43,966 nt of DNA. It comes from an uncultured Collinsella sp. GTDB taxonomy: Bacteria; Actinomycetota; Coriobacteriia; Coriobacteriales; Coriobacteriaceae. Below are positions 16,047 to 23,402 of the stretch, one piece after another. The notes under the pieces are model-generated. The model did not search any database. It saw only the letters and a program-made list of their open reading frames with translations, and was not told the DNA's origin. The DNA is taken from contig CABUUB010000008.1 in NCBI GenBank assembly GCA_902494625.1, positions 1 to 43,966 on the forward strand, given 5' to 3'. Each line of letters begins with the position of its first letter. The stretch's first letter is position 1. The translations under genes and the position numbers were made by a program.

Positions 16047-16124
16047 CTTGATGATGGATGACGTGCAAAAAGCACCAGCACCATCAAGCGCTGCCCCGGT
16101 TGACCGCACAAACGGCGCCGGGGC
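16047..16124 (+). promoter_or_regulatory. Structured 5' leader of the adhesin mRNA
   Basis: Two stem-loops can form. CTTGATG (16047-16053) pairs with CATCAAG (16082-16088) and encloses GTGC/GCAC (16063/16072). GCCCCGG (16093-16099) pairs with CCGGGGC (16118-16124) with an inner CCG/CGG. The second ends 10 bases before AAAGGAG. There is no T tract, so control of ribosome access or mRNA stability is more likely than termination. I could not match it to a riboswitch class. Confidence 0.5.
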
Positions 16125-16148
16125 AATTTGTGATAAAGGAGCTGTTCT

Positions 16149-19100
16149 ATGAAACGCTTACCGGCCACCCAAAGGCATCGAAGATCACGGGCGATGCTGT
16201 CCCTTACGCTCTGCTCCGTCGCGGCGCTCTCGGCAACGCTCTTTGCGGGCACGCCGTCAACAAATGCCTATGCGGGCGAAACGGTGTCCCACGACCTTTA
16301 CGCCAAAACGCAGCTCACACTCTCGCTCGACGTCGACAACAAGTACTACGACGGCGAAGAGCTTAAACCCAAATACGAAGCAATCGACCCCACGACGAAA
16401 AAGACCGTGACGGTCGAGGACGCAAGCCTGTCCTATGTTAAGGTTGCCGACGCCGACGGCAAGAGCGTCGAGCCCGAAAAACCGCTCGATGGAGCGCCTA
16501 AGGACGCTGGCACGTACCGCGTGACGTACACTGTGACCGACACCGACAACTACCTGGGCGGAAGCGTCTCGCAGGACGTGCGTATCTACCGTGCTCTCCC
16601 CAACCCTGAATCGCCCGCGCTTGAGCCCATCAAGTTCCGCGAGGGCCTCAAGGCTTCCGAGGAGCCCTTCCCGGCACAGCCCGAGGATGGAACGTGGTCA
16701 TGGACAAGGCGCGTCGCAAACCAGGAGATCAAAGACCCCGACGACAGCTCTAGTGACAACTCCAGTGACGACTCCAAGGACAGCCCCGATGTCGTCACCG
16801 CACTCGCCATGTTCACGCCCAAGGACACGAACAATTATGCCGTCGTGTACCGCTACCTCAAATTTGAAGTCTATAAGGATAAGCCCGCCGGACGCAAGCG
16901 GCTCAAGCTGAGCATCACGGCTGCGAACAAGACCTACGATGGCCAGCCCTATAGCGACTCCCTTGTCACAACGACGGCAGTCGATGCCGAGACCGGCGAG
17001 CCCGTCGAGGTTAAAGGCAGTTTCAAGTATTACCCGGTCAAGAAAAACAACGACAGGGATGACCCTTGGTGGAGCATCCCCAGCTCTGCCGGCGGCCACG
17101 AGGTGGTATGGAAAGTCGAGAGCACCGATGAATACCTAGGTGGCGAGGTCTCCACGCGCTTCCTGATCGAACAGGCCCCGGCGCCCACCATCAGCGTGAA
17201 CGACGCCACCGGCACCTGGCGCGGCAGCGAGCCCAAATACGCCTATACCGTCTCCGGCCTGGTCGACGCCGATAAGGACAAGAACGTCCTCGCCGAGGGA
17301 ACCAAGGCAGAGCTCGACCAGCACATCACCGGCGACAAGGGCTACAAGGATCTCGATGCCGGCGTCTACACGTCCGCCATCACCGTCAAGAACCCGCAGC
17401 TCAACAAGGATGCAGGTAGCAACTACGAGAACGGCATCACCGTCAAGGCGGGCACGCTCACCATCGCGCCCGTGACGCCCACGGCCACCGTGACCGCCAA
17501 GAACAAGACCTATGACGGGGCGCCCGCCGAGGTAACCTGCTCGATCACCGACCCGATCACCGGGGAGAAGCTCGACAGCGCCTACAGCCTCACCTATTAC
17601 CGCAAGAAGGACGGTAAGCTCGCACAGCTCGACGGGGCACCCGTCGATGCCGGCAGCTACACGGTCGTCATGAACGTGCCCGCCCGGACCAACTACAACG
17701 CGTGCGAGGCCCGCTGCGAATTCACCATCTCCAAGGCCCCGGCACCGACCATCACCGCAAATGACGTCACCGTCACCTGGCGCGACGCCGAGCCCGCCTA
17801 CACCTATACCGTCTCCGGCCTGGTTCCTGCCGATAAGGACAAGGACGTCCTCGCCAAGGGCACCAAGGCAGAGCTCGACCGGGGCGTCACGGGCGACAAG
17901 GGCTACCAGGGTCTCGATGCCGGCGTCTACGCGTCCGCCATCACCGTCAAGGACCCGCAGCTCAACAAGGACGCGGGCGCCAACTATGAGAACGCCATCA
18001 CCGTAATCGCGGGCACGCTCACCGTCGCGCCGGTGACGCCCAAGGCCGCCGTGGACGCCGCGGGCAAGACCTATGACGGGGCGCCCGCCGAGGTCACCTG
18101 CTCGCTCACCGACCCGACCTCCGGGGAGAAGCTCGACAGCGCCTACGGCCTCACCTATTACCGCAACAGCGACGGCGAGCCCGAGGCGCTCGACGGGGCG
18201 CCCGTCGACGCCGGCAGCTACACGGTCGTCATGAGCGTGCCCGCCCGGACCAACTACAGCGCCTGCGAGGCCCGCTGCGACTTCGCCATCGCCAAGGCCG
18301 CCGCGCCCACGATCTGCGTCGACAGCATCGTCGGCGCGATCGGTGCGGCAGAGCCCGCCTACACCTTTACAGTCGATGGCCTCAAGGGCAAGGACACTCG
18401 CGAAGGCGTCCTGGCGCCCGACACGGTAGTCCAGCTCGACACCACCAAGACCGATGGCAAGACCTATGCGGAGCTTGGCCTTGGTACCTACAAGGACGCC
18501 CTCACCGTTGTGGAGCCGCGCATGACGTCCGCCGGCAGCAACAACTACAAGTCCAACATCACCGTGAAGCCCGGCACGCTCACCGTTAAGTCCTTCCAGC
18601 TTGATCTGAGCGTCAAGGCCGTGTCCAAGACCTACGACGGCGATCCCGCCAAGGTGAGCTTTACCATCACCGAGCCCAACACGGGCAAGAAGTTTGACGC
18701 GAAGGGCACGCTTAGCTACGTTGCGCTTGCGGGTGATACGGCAACGCCGCTGGCTGAGGCGCCCACGGACGCCGGAACATACAAGGTTATCCTGACGGTT
18801 GAGGACACCGGCGGCTACCACGGTGGCACCGCCGAGGCTACGTTCAGCATCGATAAGGCCACGCCCACCCTCAAACTCGAAGCTACATCCAAGGTCTACG
18901 ACGGCAATCCCGCCAAGATCACAACAAAGGTGCTCGGCGTTGACGACAAGGCGATCAAGGGCGCCGGCGCGCTCACCTTTGCTAGCGCCGAGGGCGAGGC
19001 CCTTGCCGAAAGCCCCGTTAACGCCGGAAGCTACACGGTCACGCTCTCCACAGCCGAGTCGACCAACTACCGCGCCGCCCAAACGTCGAAGGACTTCACC

Positions 19101-21245
19101 ATCGCCAAGGCCGCAGCTCCGACCATCACCGTCAAGGACGCGAGCGTTGTCTTCGGCGAACCCGAGCCCGCTTACTCGTATGAGGCGAGCGGCCTTGCCG
19201 GCAACGACAATGCCGAGGACGTTATCGCGCAGGGCACGACCGCCGCGCTCGATTCCAAGCTCGACTACGGCGCGCTCGACGCTGGTGAGCACAAGGATGC
19301 CATCACTGTCGCAAACCCGCAGCTGAGCGAGAACGGCGCCATCAACTACGAAGCCAACATCAAGGTGGTGCCCGGCACGCTGACCATCGAGCCCGCCAAC
19401 GTCACGGGTGCCATCGCGGTCGAGGACAAGACCTACGACGGCAAGCCCGTTGAGCCCGCGGTGGAGATCGCCAACGCCGCCGGCAAGAAGGTCGACGCCA
19501 GCCACGAGGTCAACTACTACCTGCTCGACGGCAAGGAGCGCACCGAGGACCTGGGCGCCGCCGCGCCCAAGAACGCGGGCAGCTATGAGGCCGTGCTCCG
19601 CGTGACCGACACGGTCAACTACCGCGCCGACGAGGCCTCGTGCACGTTCACCATCTCCAAGGCCCCGGCACCGACCATCACCGCAAATGACGCCACCGGC
19701 ACCTGGCGCGGCAGCGAGCCCAAATACGTCGTTACGGTCGAGGGACTCGCCGACGGCGAGACCGCCGATAGCGTCATCCAGTCGACTGCCGCCGCGCTCG
19801 ACTTCCAGAAGATTTCCCAGGACACGGGAAGCGACGTGACGTCCTACGCCGACCTTGCTGTAGGCACATACGCAGACGCCATCACCGTCGCAAACGCGCA
19901 GCTAACGGATGCCGGCAAGGTCAATTACCAGAGCGGTATCACTGTGATCCCCGGCACGCTCACGGTCGAGGTGACCCAGCTTACGCTCAAGCTCGACGTG
20001 GCATCCAAGACCTACGACGGCGCGCCCGTCACGGCCACTTGGTCGGTCGTTGACCCCGTAACGGGCAACGCGCTCAATGACCTCGGCACGCTCACCTACT
20101 ACGAAATCGTCAACGGCGTACCCACCAAGCTCAAGGAGGCTCCCACCAACGCAGGCACCTACCTGGCCGAGCTTTCCGCCAATGTCCCGGCCAGCTACAC
20201 CGCCGAACCCATCACGGCATCGTTCAGCATCTACCGGGCGACTCCCAACCCCGATACGCCCCAGCTCAACGACCTCGAGCTGCGCGACGGCCTGGCCTTT
20301 GCGGACGTGACCATTCCCAACGACCCCAATGGATCTTGGAGTTGGGCCGACGGCACGTGCGCCATCACGGAAGCCGGCACCGAGAGCGGCCTTGCCGTCT
20401 ACACGCCTGTCGACACGCAGAACTTCTCCCGCACGACATGCGTGCTCAGCTTCAACGTTGTCGACGGCACCGAGCCTAGCCCTGAGCCCACGCCCGGAAA
20501 GCCCAAGCCCACGCTGACCATCGAGGTAACGTCCAAGGTCTACGACGGCGCGCCGGCGAGCATCACGACCGAAGTCCACGATAGCGCCACGAGCACGACC
20601 GAGGTCCGCAATAGCGTCACGCGCGCGGCCCTGACCGCAGACGGTACCCTTACCTATTTCGAGGTCACGGACGACAACTTCACCAAGCTGGACGCGGCCC
20701 CCGTCAACGCCGGCCACTACGCCGTGCTCTTCGAGGTCGCCGAGACTGACGAGTACGCCGCCAGCAGCGTCACCACCATCTTTGACATCTACCGCGCCGT
20801 CCCCGAGCCCCAGGCGACACCGCACCCCGACCCGACGCACCCCGACCCGGCACTCCCCGACCTGCCGCTCACCAGCGCCCTCAAGCTCGGTGACCTGCAG
20901 CTCCCGGCAGACGATGAGGGCACCTGGGCATGGGTTGCCCCCGAAACCGCACTCACGGCAACGGGTACTTGCCGCTTCTTGGCGTGCTACACGCCCAACG
21001 ACGCGCGCAACTACGCAAGCGTTTTTGGATGGTGGACATTCAACGTCGTTGATGCCGCAGAACCGGACCCCGAGCCCACTCCGAGCCCGACGCCGAATCC
21101 TACAGATCCCGGCAACACCAAGACCACCAAGACCGTTACGACCACGACGAGCACCACATCCAAGATCCCCAACACGGGTGACCGCACGCTCGCCATCGTC
21201 GCGAGCTTGGGAATCGCCGGGGCATCATCGTTGCAGCCGCGTTGA
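16149..21245 (+). CDS. Giant MBG-repeat surface adhesin with frameshifted sorting signal
   Basis: A 1,698-residue secreted protein. Residues 1-42 are a signal peptide (LTLCSVAALSATLFAG, then NAYAGE). The body consists of MBG/YDG-type beta domains: nine K-(T/V/Y)-YDG motifs, near residues 63, 260, 455, 640, 825, 915, 1095, 1285 and 1460, and five APTI-x-EP-Y-GL modules. A Pro/Thr-rich stalk with PEPTPSPTPNP and a TTTTSTTSK run leads to IPNTGD, a sortase motif. The following helix is cut short (ASSLQPR, stop). One extra G in the GGGG at 21219-21222 would instead give GIIVAAALMFIKRRA, ending at 21268: a normal hydrophobic segment with a basic tail. AAAGGAG precedes ATG 16149. Probable role is adhesion under control of the upstream LytTR protein. 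Confidence 0.9.
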   Translation: MKRLPATQRHRRSRAMLSLTLCSVAALSATLFAGTPSTNAYAGETVSHDLYAKTQLTLSLDVDNKYYDGEELKPKYEAIDPTTKKTVTVEDASLSYVKVADADGKSVEPEKPLDGAPKDAGTYRVTYTVTDTDNYLGGSVSQDVRIYRALPNPESPALEPIKFREGLKASEEPFPAQPEDGTWSWTRRVANQEIKDPDDSSSDNSSDDSKDSPDVVTALAMFTPKDTNNYAVVYRYLKFEVYKDKPAGRKRLKLSITAANKTYDGQPYSDSLVTTTAVDAETGEPVEVKGSFKYYPVKKNNDRDDPWWSIPSSAGGHEVVWKVESTDEYLGGEVSTRFLIEQAPAPTISVNDATGTWRGSEPKYAYTVSGLVDADKDKNVLAEGTKAELDQHITGDKGYKDLDAGVYTSAITVKNPQLNKDAGSNYENGITVKAGTLTIAPVTPTATVTAKNKTYDGAPAEVTCSITDPITGEKLDSAYSLTYYRKKDGKLAQLDGAPVDAGSYTVVMNVPARTNYNACEARCEFTISKAPAPTITANDVTVTWRDAEPAYTYTVSGLVPADKDKDVLAKGTKAELDRGVTGDKGYQGLDAGVYASAITVKDPQLNKDAGANYENAITVIAGTLTVAPVTPKAAVDAAGKTYDGAPAEVTCSLTDPTSGEKLDSAYGLTYYRNSDGEPEALDGAPVDAGSYTVVMSVPARTNYSACEARCDFAIAKAAAPTICVDSIVGAIGAAEPAYTFTVDGLKGKDTREGVLAPDTVVQLDTTKTDGKTYAELGLGTYKDALTVVEPRMTSAGSNNYKSNITVKPGTLTVKSFQLDLSVKAVSKTYDGDPAKVSFTITEPNTGKKFDAKGTLSYVALAGDTATPLAEAPTDAGTYKVILTVEDTGGYHGGTAEATFSIDKATPTLKLEATSKVYDGNPAKITTKVLGVDDKAIKGAGALTFASAEGEALAESPVNAGSYTVTLSTAESTNYRAAQTSKDFTIAKAAAPTITVKDASVVFGEPEPAYSYEASGLAGNDNAEDVIAQGTTAALDSKLDYGALDAGEHKDAITVANPQLSENGAINYEANIKVVPGTLTIEPANVTGAIAVEDKTYDGKPVEPAVEIANAAGKKVDASHEVNYYLLDGKERTEDLGAAAPKNAGSYEAVLRVTDTVNYRADEASCTFTISKAPAPTITANDATGTWRGSEPKYVVTVEGLADGETADSVIQSTAAALDFQKISQDTGSDVTSYADLAVGTYADAITVANAQLTDAGKVNYQSGITVIPGTLTVEVTQLTLKLDVASKTYDGAPVTATWSVVDPVTGNALNDLGTLTYYEIVNGVPTKLKEAPTNAGTYLAELSANVPASYTAEPITASFSIYRATPNPDTPQLNDLELRDGLAFADVTIPNDPNGSWSWADGTCAITEAGTESGLAVYTPVDTQNFSRTTCVLSFNVVDGTEPSPEPTPGKPKPTLTIEVTSKVYDGAPASITTEVHDSATSTTEVRNSVTRAALTADGTLTYFEVTDDNFTKLDAAPVNAGHYAVLFEVAETDEYAASSVTTIFDIYRAVPEPQATPHPDPTHPDPALPDLPLTSALKLGDLQLPADDEGTWAWVAPETALTATGTCRFLACYTPNDARNYASVFGWWTFNVVDAAEPDPEPTPSPTPNPTDPGNTKTTKTVTTTTSTTSKIPNTGDRTLAIVASLGIAGASSLQPR

Positions 21246-21286
21246 TGTTCATCAAGCGTCGCGCATAGCGCAGCGCAAACACCCTA

Positions 21287-21326
21287 GAGGGCGCCACGGC
21301 CACACAGCCGTGGCGCCCTCTTTTTT
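21287..21326 (+). terminator. Strong terminator of the adhesin gene
   Basis: GAGGGCGCCACGGC (21287-21300) pairs perfectly with GCCGTGGCGCCCTC (21307-21320), followed by TTTTTT. The rest of the gap to fsa holds palindrome copy B. Confidence 0.95.
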
Positions 21327-21374
21327 GCGCGCAACGCAAAACGGCCCCGCCAAAAACGCACGGCGGGGCCGCGA

Positions 21375-21602
21375 AGCAAAGGTACCCCCTCCGGCGACGT
21401 GCAAAAAGGCGAGTTTTCAGCATTTCCCAGTGGCTCCGAGGCGTCTCAGGGGCTCCTCAGAGAGCCATAAAGCAAAAACGGCCCCCGTTTTGGCGTTTTC
21501 AGAGCCAAAACGGGGGCCGTTCCGTGCCGCAGGGGCGATAACGAGGCCCCTCTTTGCTGAAAAGTCGCATTTTTGCACGTCGCCGGAGGGGGTACCTTTG
21601 CT
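21375..21602. repeat. 228-bp palindromic element, copy B
   Basis: The same element as at 14728: identical inverted ends and central hairpin, with differences mainly in the two spacers between ends and centre. Its right end abuts the fsa stop codon (TAA on the minus strand at 21604-21602), so the palindrome also forms the 3' flank and probable terminator of fsa. Confidence 0.88.
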
Positions 21603-22306
21603 TACGGCAGGATATGGAAGCCCAGGGCGGCGATATCCTTGGCAAAACCGCGGACGGTGTCGAGCGAGACCTCGTACGGGTCACGGCCGATGTTCTTGCG
21701 CTTGGCCAGGATGTTGTTGGGCACCGTGATGATCTGGCAACCGCAGGCCTCGGCCTGGTAAATGTTGATGAGCTCGCGCGTGGACGCCCACAGGACCTCG
21801 CAGTTGGGCTTGACGGCGGCCTTCTTGACCGACTCCGTCATAAACGGAATGGGATCGACGCCGGTATCGGCGATACGGCCGGCAAAGAGCGAGATGATGG
21901 ACGGCGTCTCGGCGTCAACGGCCTCGACCATCTCATCGACCTGCTCGGGCGTAAAGATGGTGGTGACGTTGACCTTGATGCCGTCGGCGGAAAGCTTGCG
22001 GACCAGCTCGGCGGTGGACTCGCCCTTGGTGGTCACGCACGGGATCTTGACGTAGACGTTCTCGGCCCAGGTAGCGATCTCGCGCGCCTCGACCTCCATG
22101 GTCTCGGCGTCGTCGGCAAAGACCTCAAACGACACGGATACATCGGTGATGTGGACAAGGACCTCCTTGGCAAACGCGCGGTAATCCGTCACGCCGCCCT
22201 TCTTCATAAGGGACGGGTTGGTCGTGAAACCCTGAACGTTGCCGTTCTCGTACATGTCGAGCATGCCCTCGAGGTTTGCGCCGTCAGCGAACACCTTGAT
22301 TGCCAT
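21602..22306 (-). CDS. fsa: Transaldolase-family protein, fructose-6-phosphate aldolase type
   Basis: A 234-residue TIM-barrel aldolase of the short transaldolase/Fsa group. KVFADGANLEGM at the N-terminus, GFTTNPSLMKKGG, the Schiff-base Lys87 in YVKIPC, KVNVTTIFTPEQV, ISLFAGRIADTG and LWASTRELINIYQAEACGCQIITVPNNIL are all in family order. It should cleave or form fructose-6-phosphate or transfer dihydroxyacetone units in pentose/hexose phosphate metabolism; telling aldolase from transaldolase needs biochemistry. Start ATG 22306 has AAAGGAA upstream. It is monocistronic. Its last 37 bases are duplicated at 14956. The 169-base AT-richer gap between fsa and the HAD gene shows no further gene. 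Confidence 0.92.
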   Translation of the reverse strand: MAIKVFADGANLEGMLDMYENGNVQGFTTNPSLMKKGGVTDYRAFAKEVLVHITDVSVSFEVFADDAETMEVEAREIATWAENVYVKIPCVTTKGESTAELVRKLSADGIKVNVTTIFTPEQVDEMVEAVDAETPSIISLFAGRIADTGVDPIPFMTESVKKAAVKPNCEVLWASTRELINIYQAEACGCQIITVPNNILAKRKNIGRDPYEVSLDTVRGFAKDIAALGFHILP

Positions 22307-22499
22307 CTGCCTGATTCCTTTCGTCTGCATACGGCCGGTAAGCTGCTAAACACTTTACCTATGTTTATCAAGGCGTGAGCTGCGGGTTTTTATCTTCTCG
22401 GCGAACGGTATAAACACCTCAGTGTTTGGATTGATAAATCGATTGAGCATGCAAAAACAAAGAGTCGCAGTTTGAGCAAACGTCAGCACGCGGGATTCA

Positions 22500-23327
22500 T
22501 TAGATGAGGCCGAAATGCTGCATCGCTGTGACGGTGCCGTCGTGTGCGACATCGTCGGTCACGTAGTCGGCGACCGCCTTGACCTCGGGCATGGCGTTAC
22601 CCATGGCCACGGCCGTCTCGACAGCAGCGAGCATGCCCAGGTCATTGCCCGAATCACCAAAGCCAAAGGTGCGCGCATTTCCCTCGCGGCCCAAATACGC
22701 CAGTGCTCGCGCCACGCCCACGCCCTTGTCAATGCCCTTGGGGCTCAGCTCGCGATTCTGACCACCGGTATTGCACAGCTCAAACTCGCGATCGATAAAG
22801 CCGTCATCGTTGGCAACGCGAGCCAAACTGGGCACATTGAGGCATACCTTGCCCACGCGAAGACTGCCGTCGACGCGCATCTCCTCGGCGCTGTGCACCA
22901 CAGAAGTGCCGATCAGAGACGACTGCTCAACACCCGCGGGCTCCAGGGCAAAGGTCGCAGCATTGGACTCGAAAAAAACCTCGATGCCGGCATCCACAAC
23001 GCGACGCGCGAGCTCCTCAACAACGTCCTCGTCAAAGCAGTCCTCATGCACCACGCGGCCCTCGACCTCGAGCGTCGCTCCCGCCATGGCAACGACACCC
23101 GCCGGGTTCAGTGCGCGCAGGCCATCGGCAATCAGCCACAGGGGGCGACCCGTGCAGATAAACGCTTTGTGTCCCGCATCGCGCAGACGATGAAACGCCT
23201 CGACGACCGCCTGCGAGGGGCGAACCGCCGAAAAGTCCTTATCGGTCATATCGTCGGGATCGAACGACGTCAGCGTGCCGTCCACGTCAAAAAAGAGCAC
23301 AGCGGATTCGGGGCACGCATCAATCAT
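22500..23327 (-). CDS. HAD-IIB (Cof-type) sugar-phosphatase-like hydrolase
   Basis: A 275-residue haloacid dehalogenase-fold phosphatase. Motif I is FFDVDGTLTSF with the nucleophile and acid/base aspartates, motif II is FICTGRP, and the late motifs are ELSPKGIDKGVGV and TFGFGDSGNDLGMLAAV. The large C2-type cap between motifs II and III marks the Cof/HAD-IIB subgroup, which acts on sugar phosphates and related small molecules. AAAGGAACCC precedes ATG 23327; the ORF extends 12 codons further without a better start. It is divergent from rlmKL with a 75-base shared promoter region. The exact substrate cannot be read from sequence. Confidence 0.9.
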   Translation of the reverse strand: MIDACPESAVLFFDVDGTLTSFDPDDMTDKDFSAVRPSQAVVEAFHRLRDAGHKAFICTGRPLWLIADGLRALNPAGVVAMAGATLEVEGRVVHEDCFDEDVVEELARRVVDAGIEVFFESNAATFALEPAGVEQSSLIGTSVVHSAEEMRVDGSLRVGKVCLNVPSLARVANDDGFIDREFELCNTGGQNRELSPKGIDKGVGVARALAYLGREGNARTFGFGDSGNDLGMLAAVETAVAMGNAMPEVKAVADYVTDDVAHDGTVTAMQHFGLI

Positions 23328-23369
23328 ATGGGTTCCTTTCGGGGGCGAGAGCAAACGAAGCATCCATCA

Positions 23370-23375
23370 TATAAT
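23370..23375 (+). promoter_or_regulatory. Candidate -10 box of rlmKL
   Basis: TATAAT, 27 bases before ATG 23403, within a 75-base gap shared with the divergent HAD gene. The surrounding CATTATATGATGG is nearly symmetric on the other strand and could serve both directions. No good -35 is visible. Confidence 0.45.
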
Positions 23376-23402
23376 GGAGCGACGCAACCAGAGAGGTCAC
23401 CC

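Noticed and set aside
16047..16124. Cyclic-di-GMP or other known riboswitch upstream of the adhesin
   Set aside because: The expected conserved core bases and tetraloop/receptor elements of the c-di-GMP classes are not present. Only generic stems are seen.
17136..19505. 789-codon minus-strand ORF opposite the MBG adhesin
   Set aside because: Its Gly/Val/Arg-rich repetitive product mirrors the adhesin repeats; no ribosome binding site or family match is seen.
14728..21602. Composite transposon formed by the two 228-bp palindromes around the LytTR-adhesin pair
   Set aside because: No transposase is present, no target duplication is visible, and the captured fsa tail explains the similarity better than a mobile unit.
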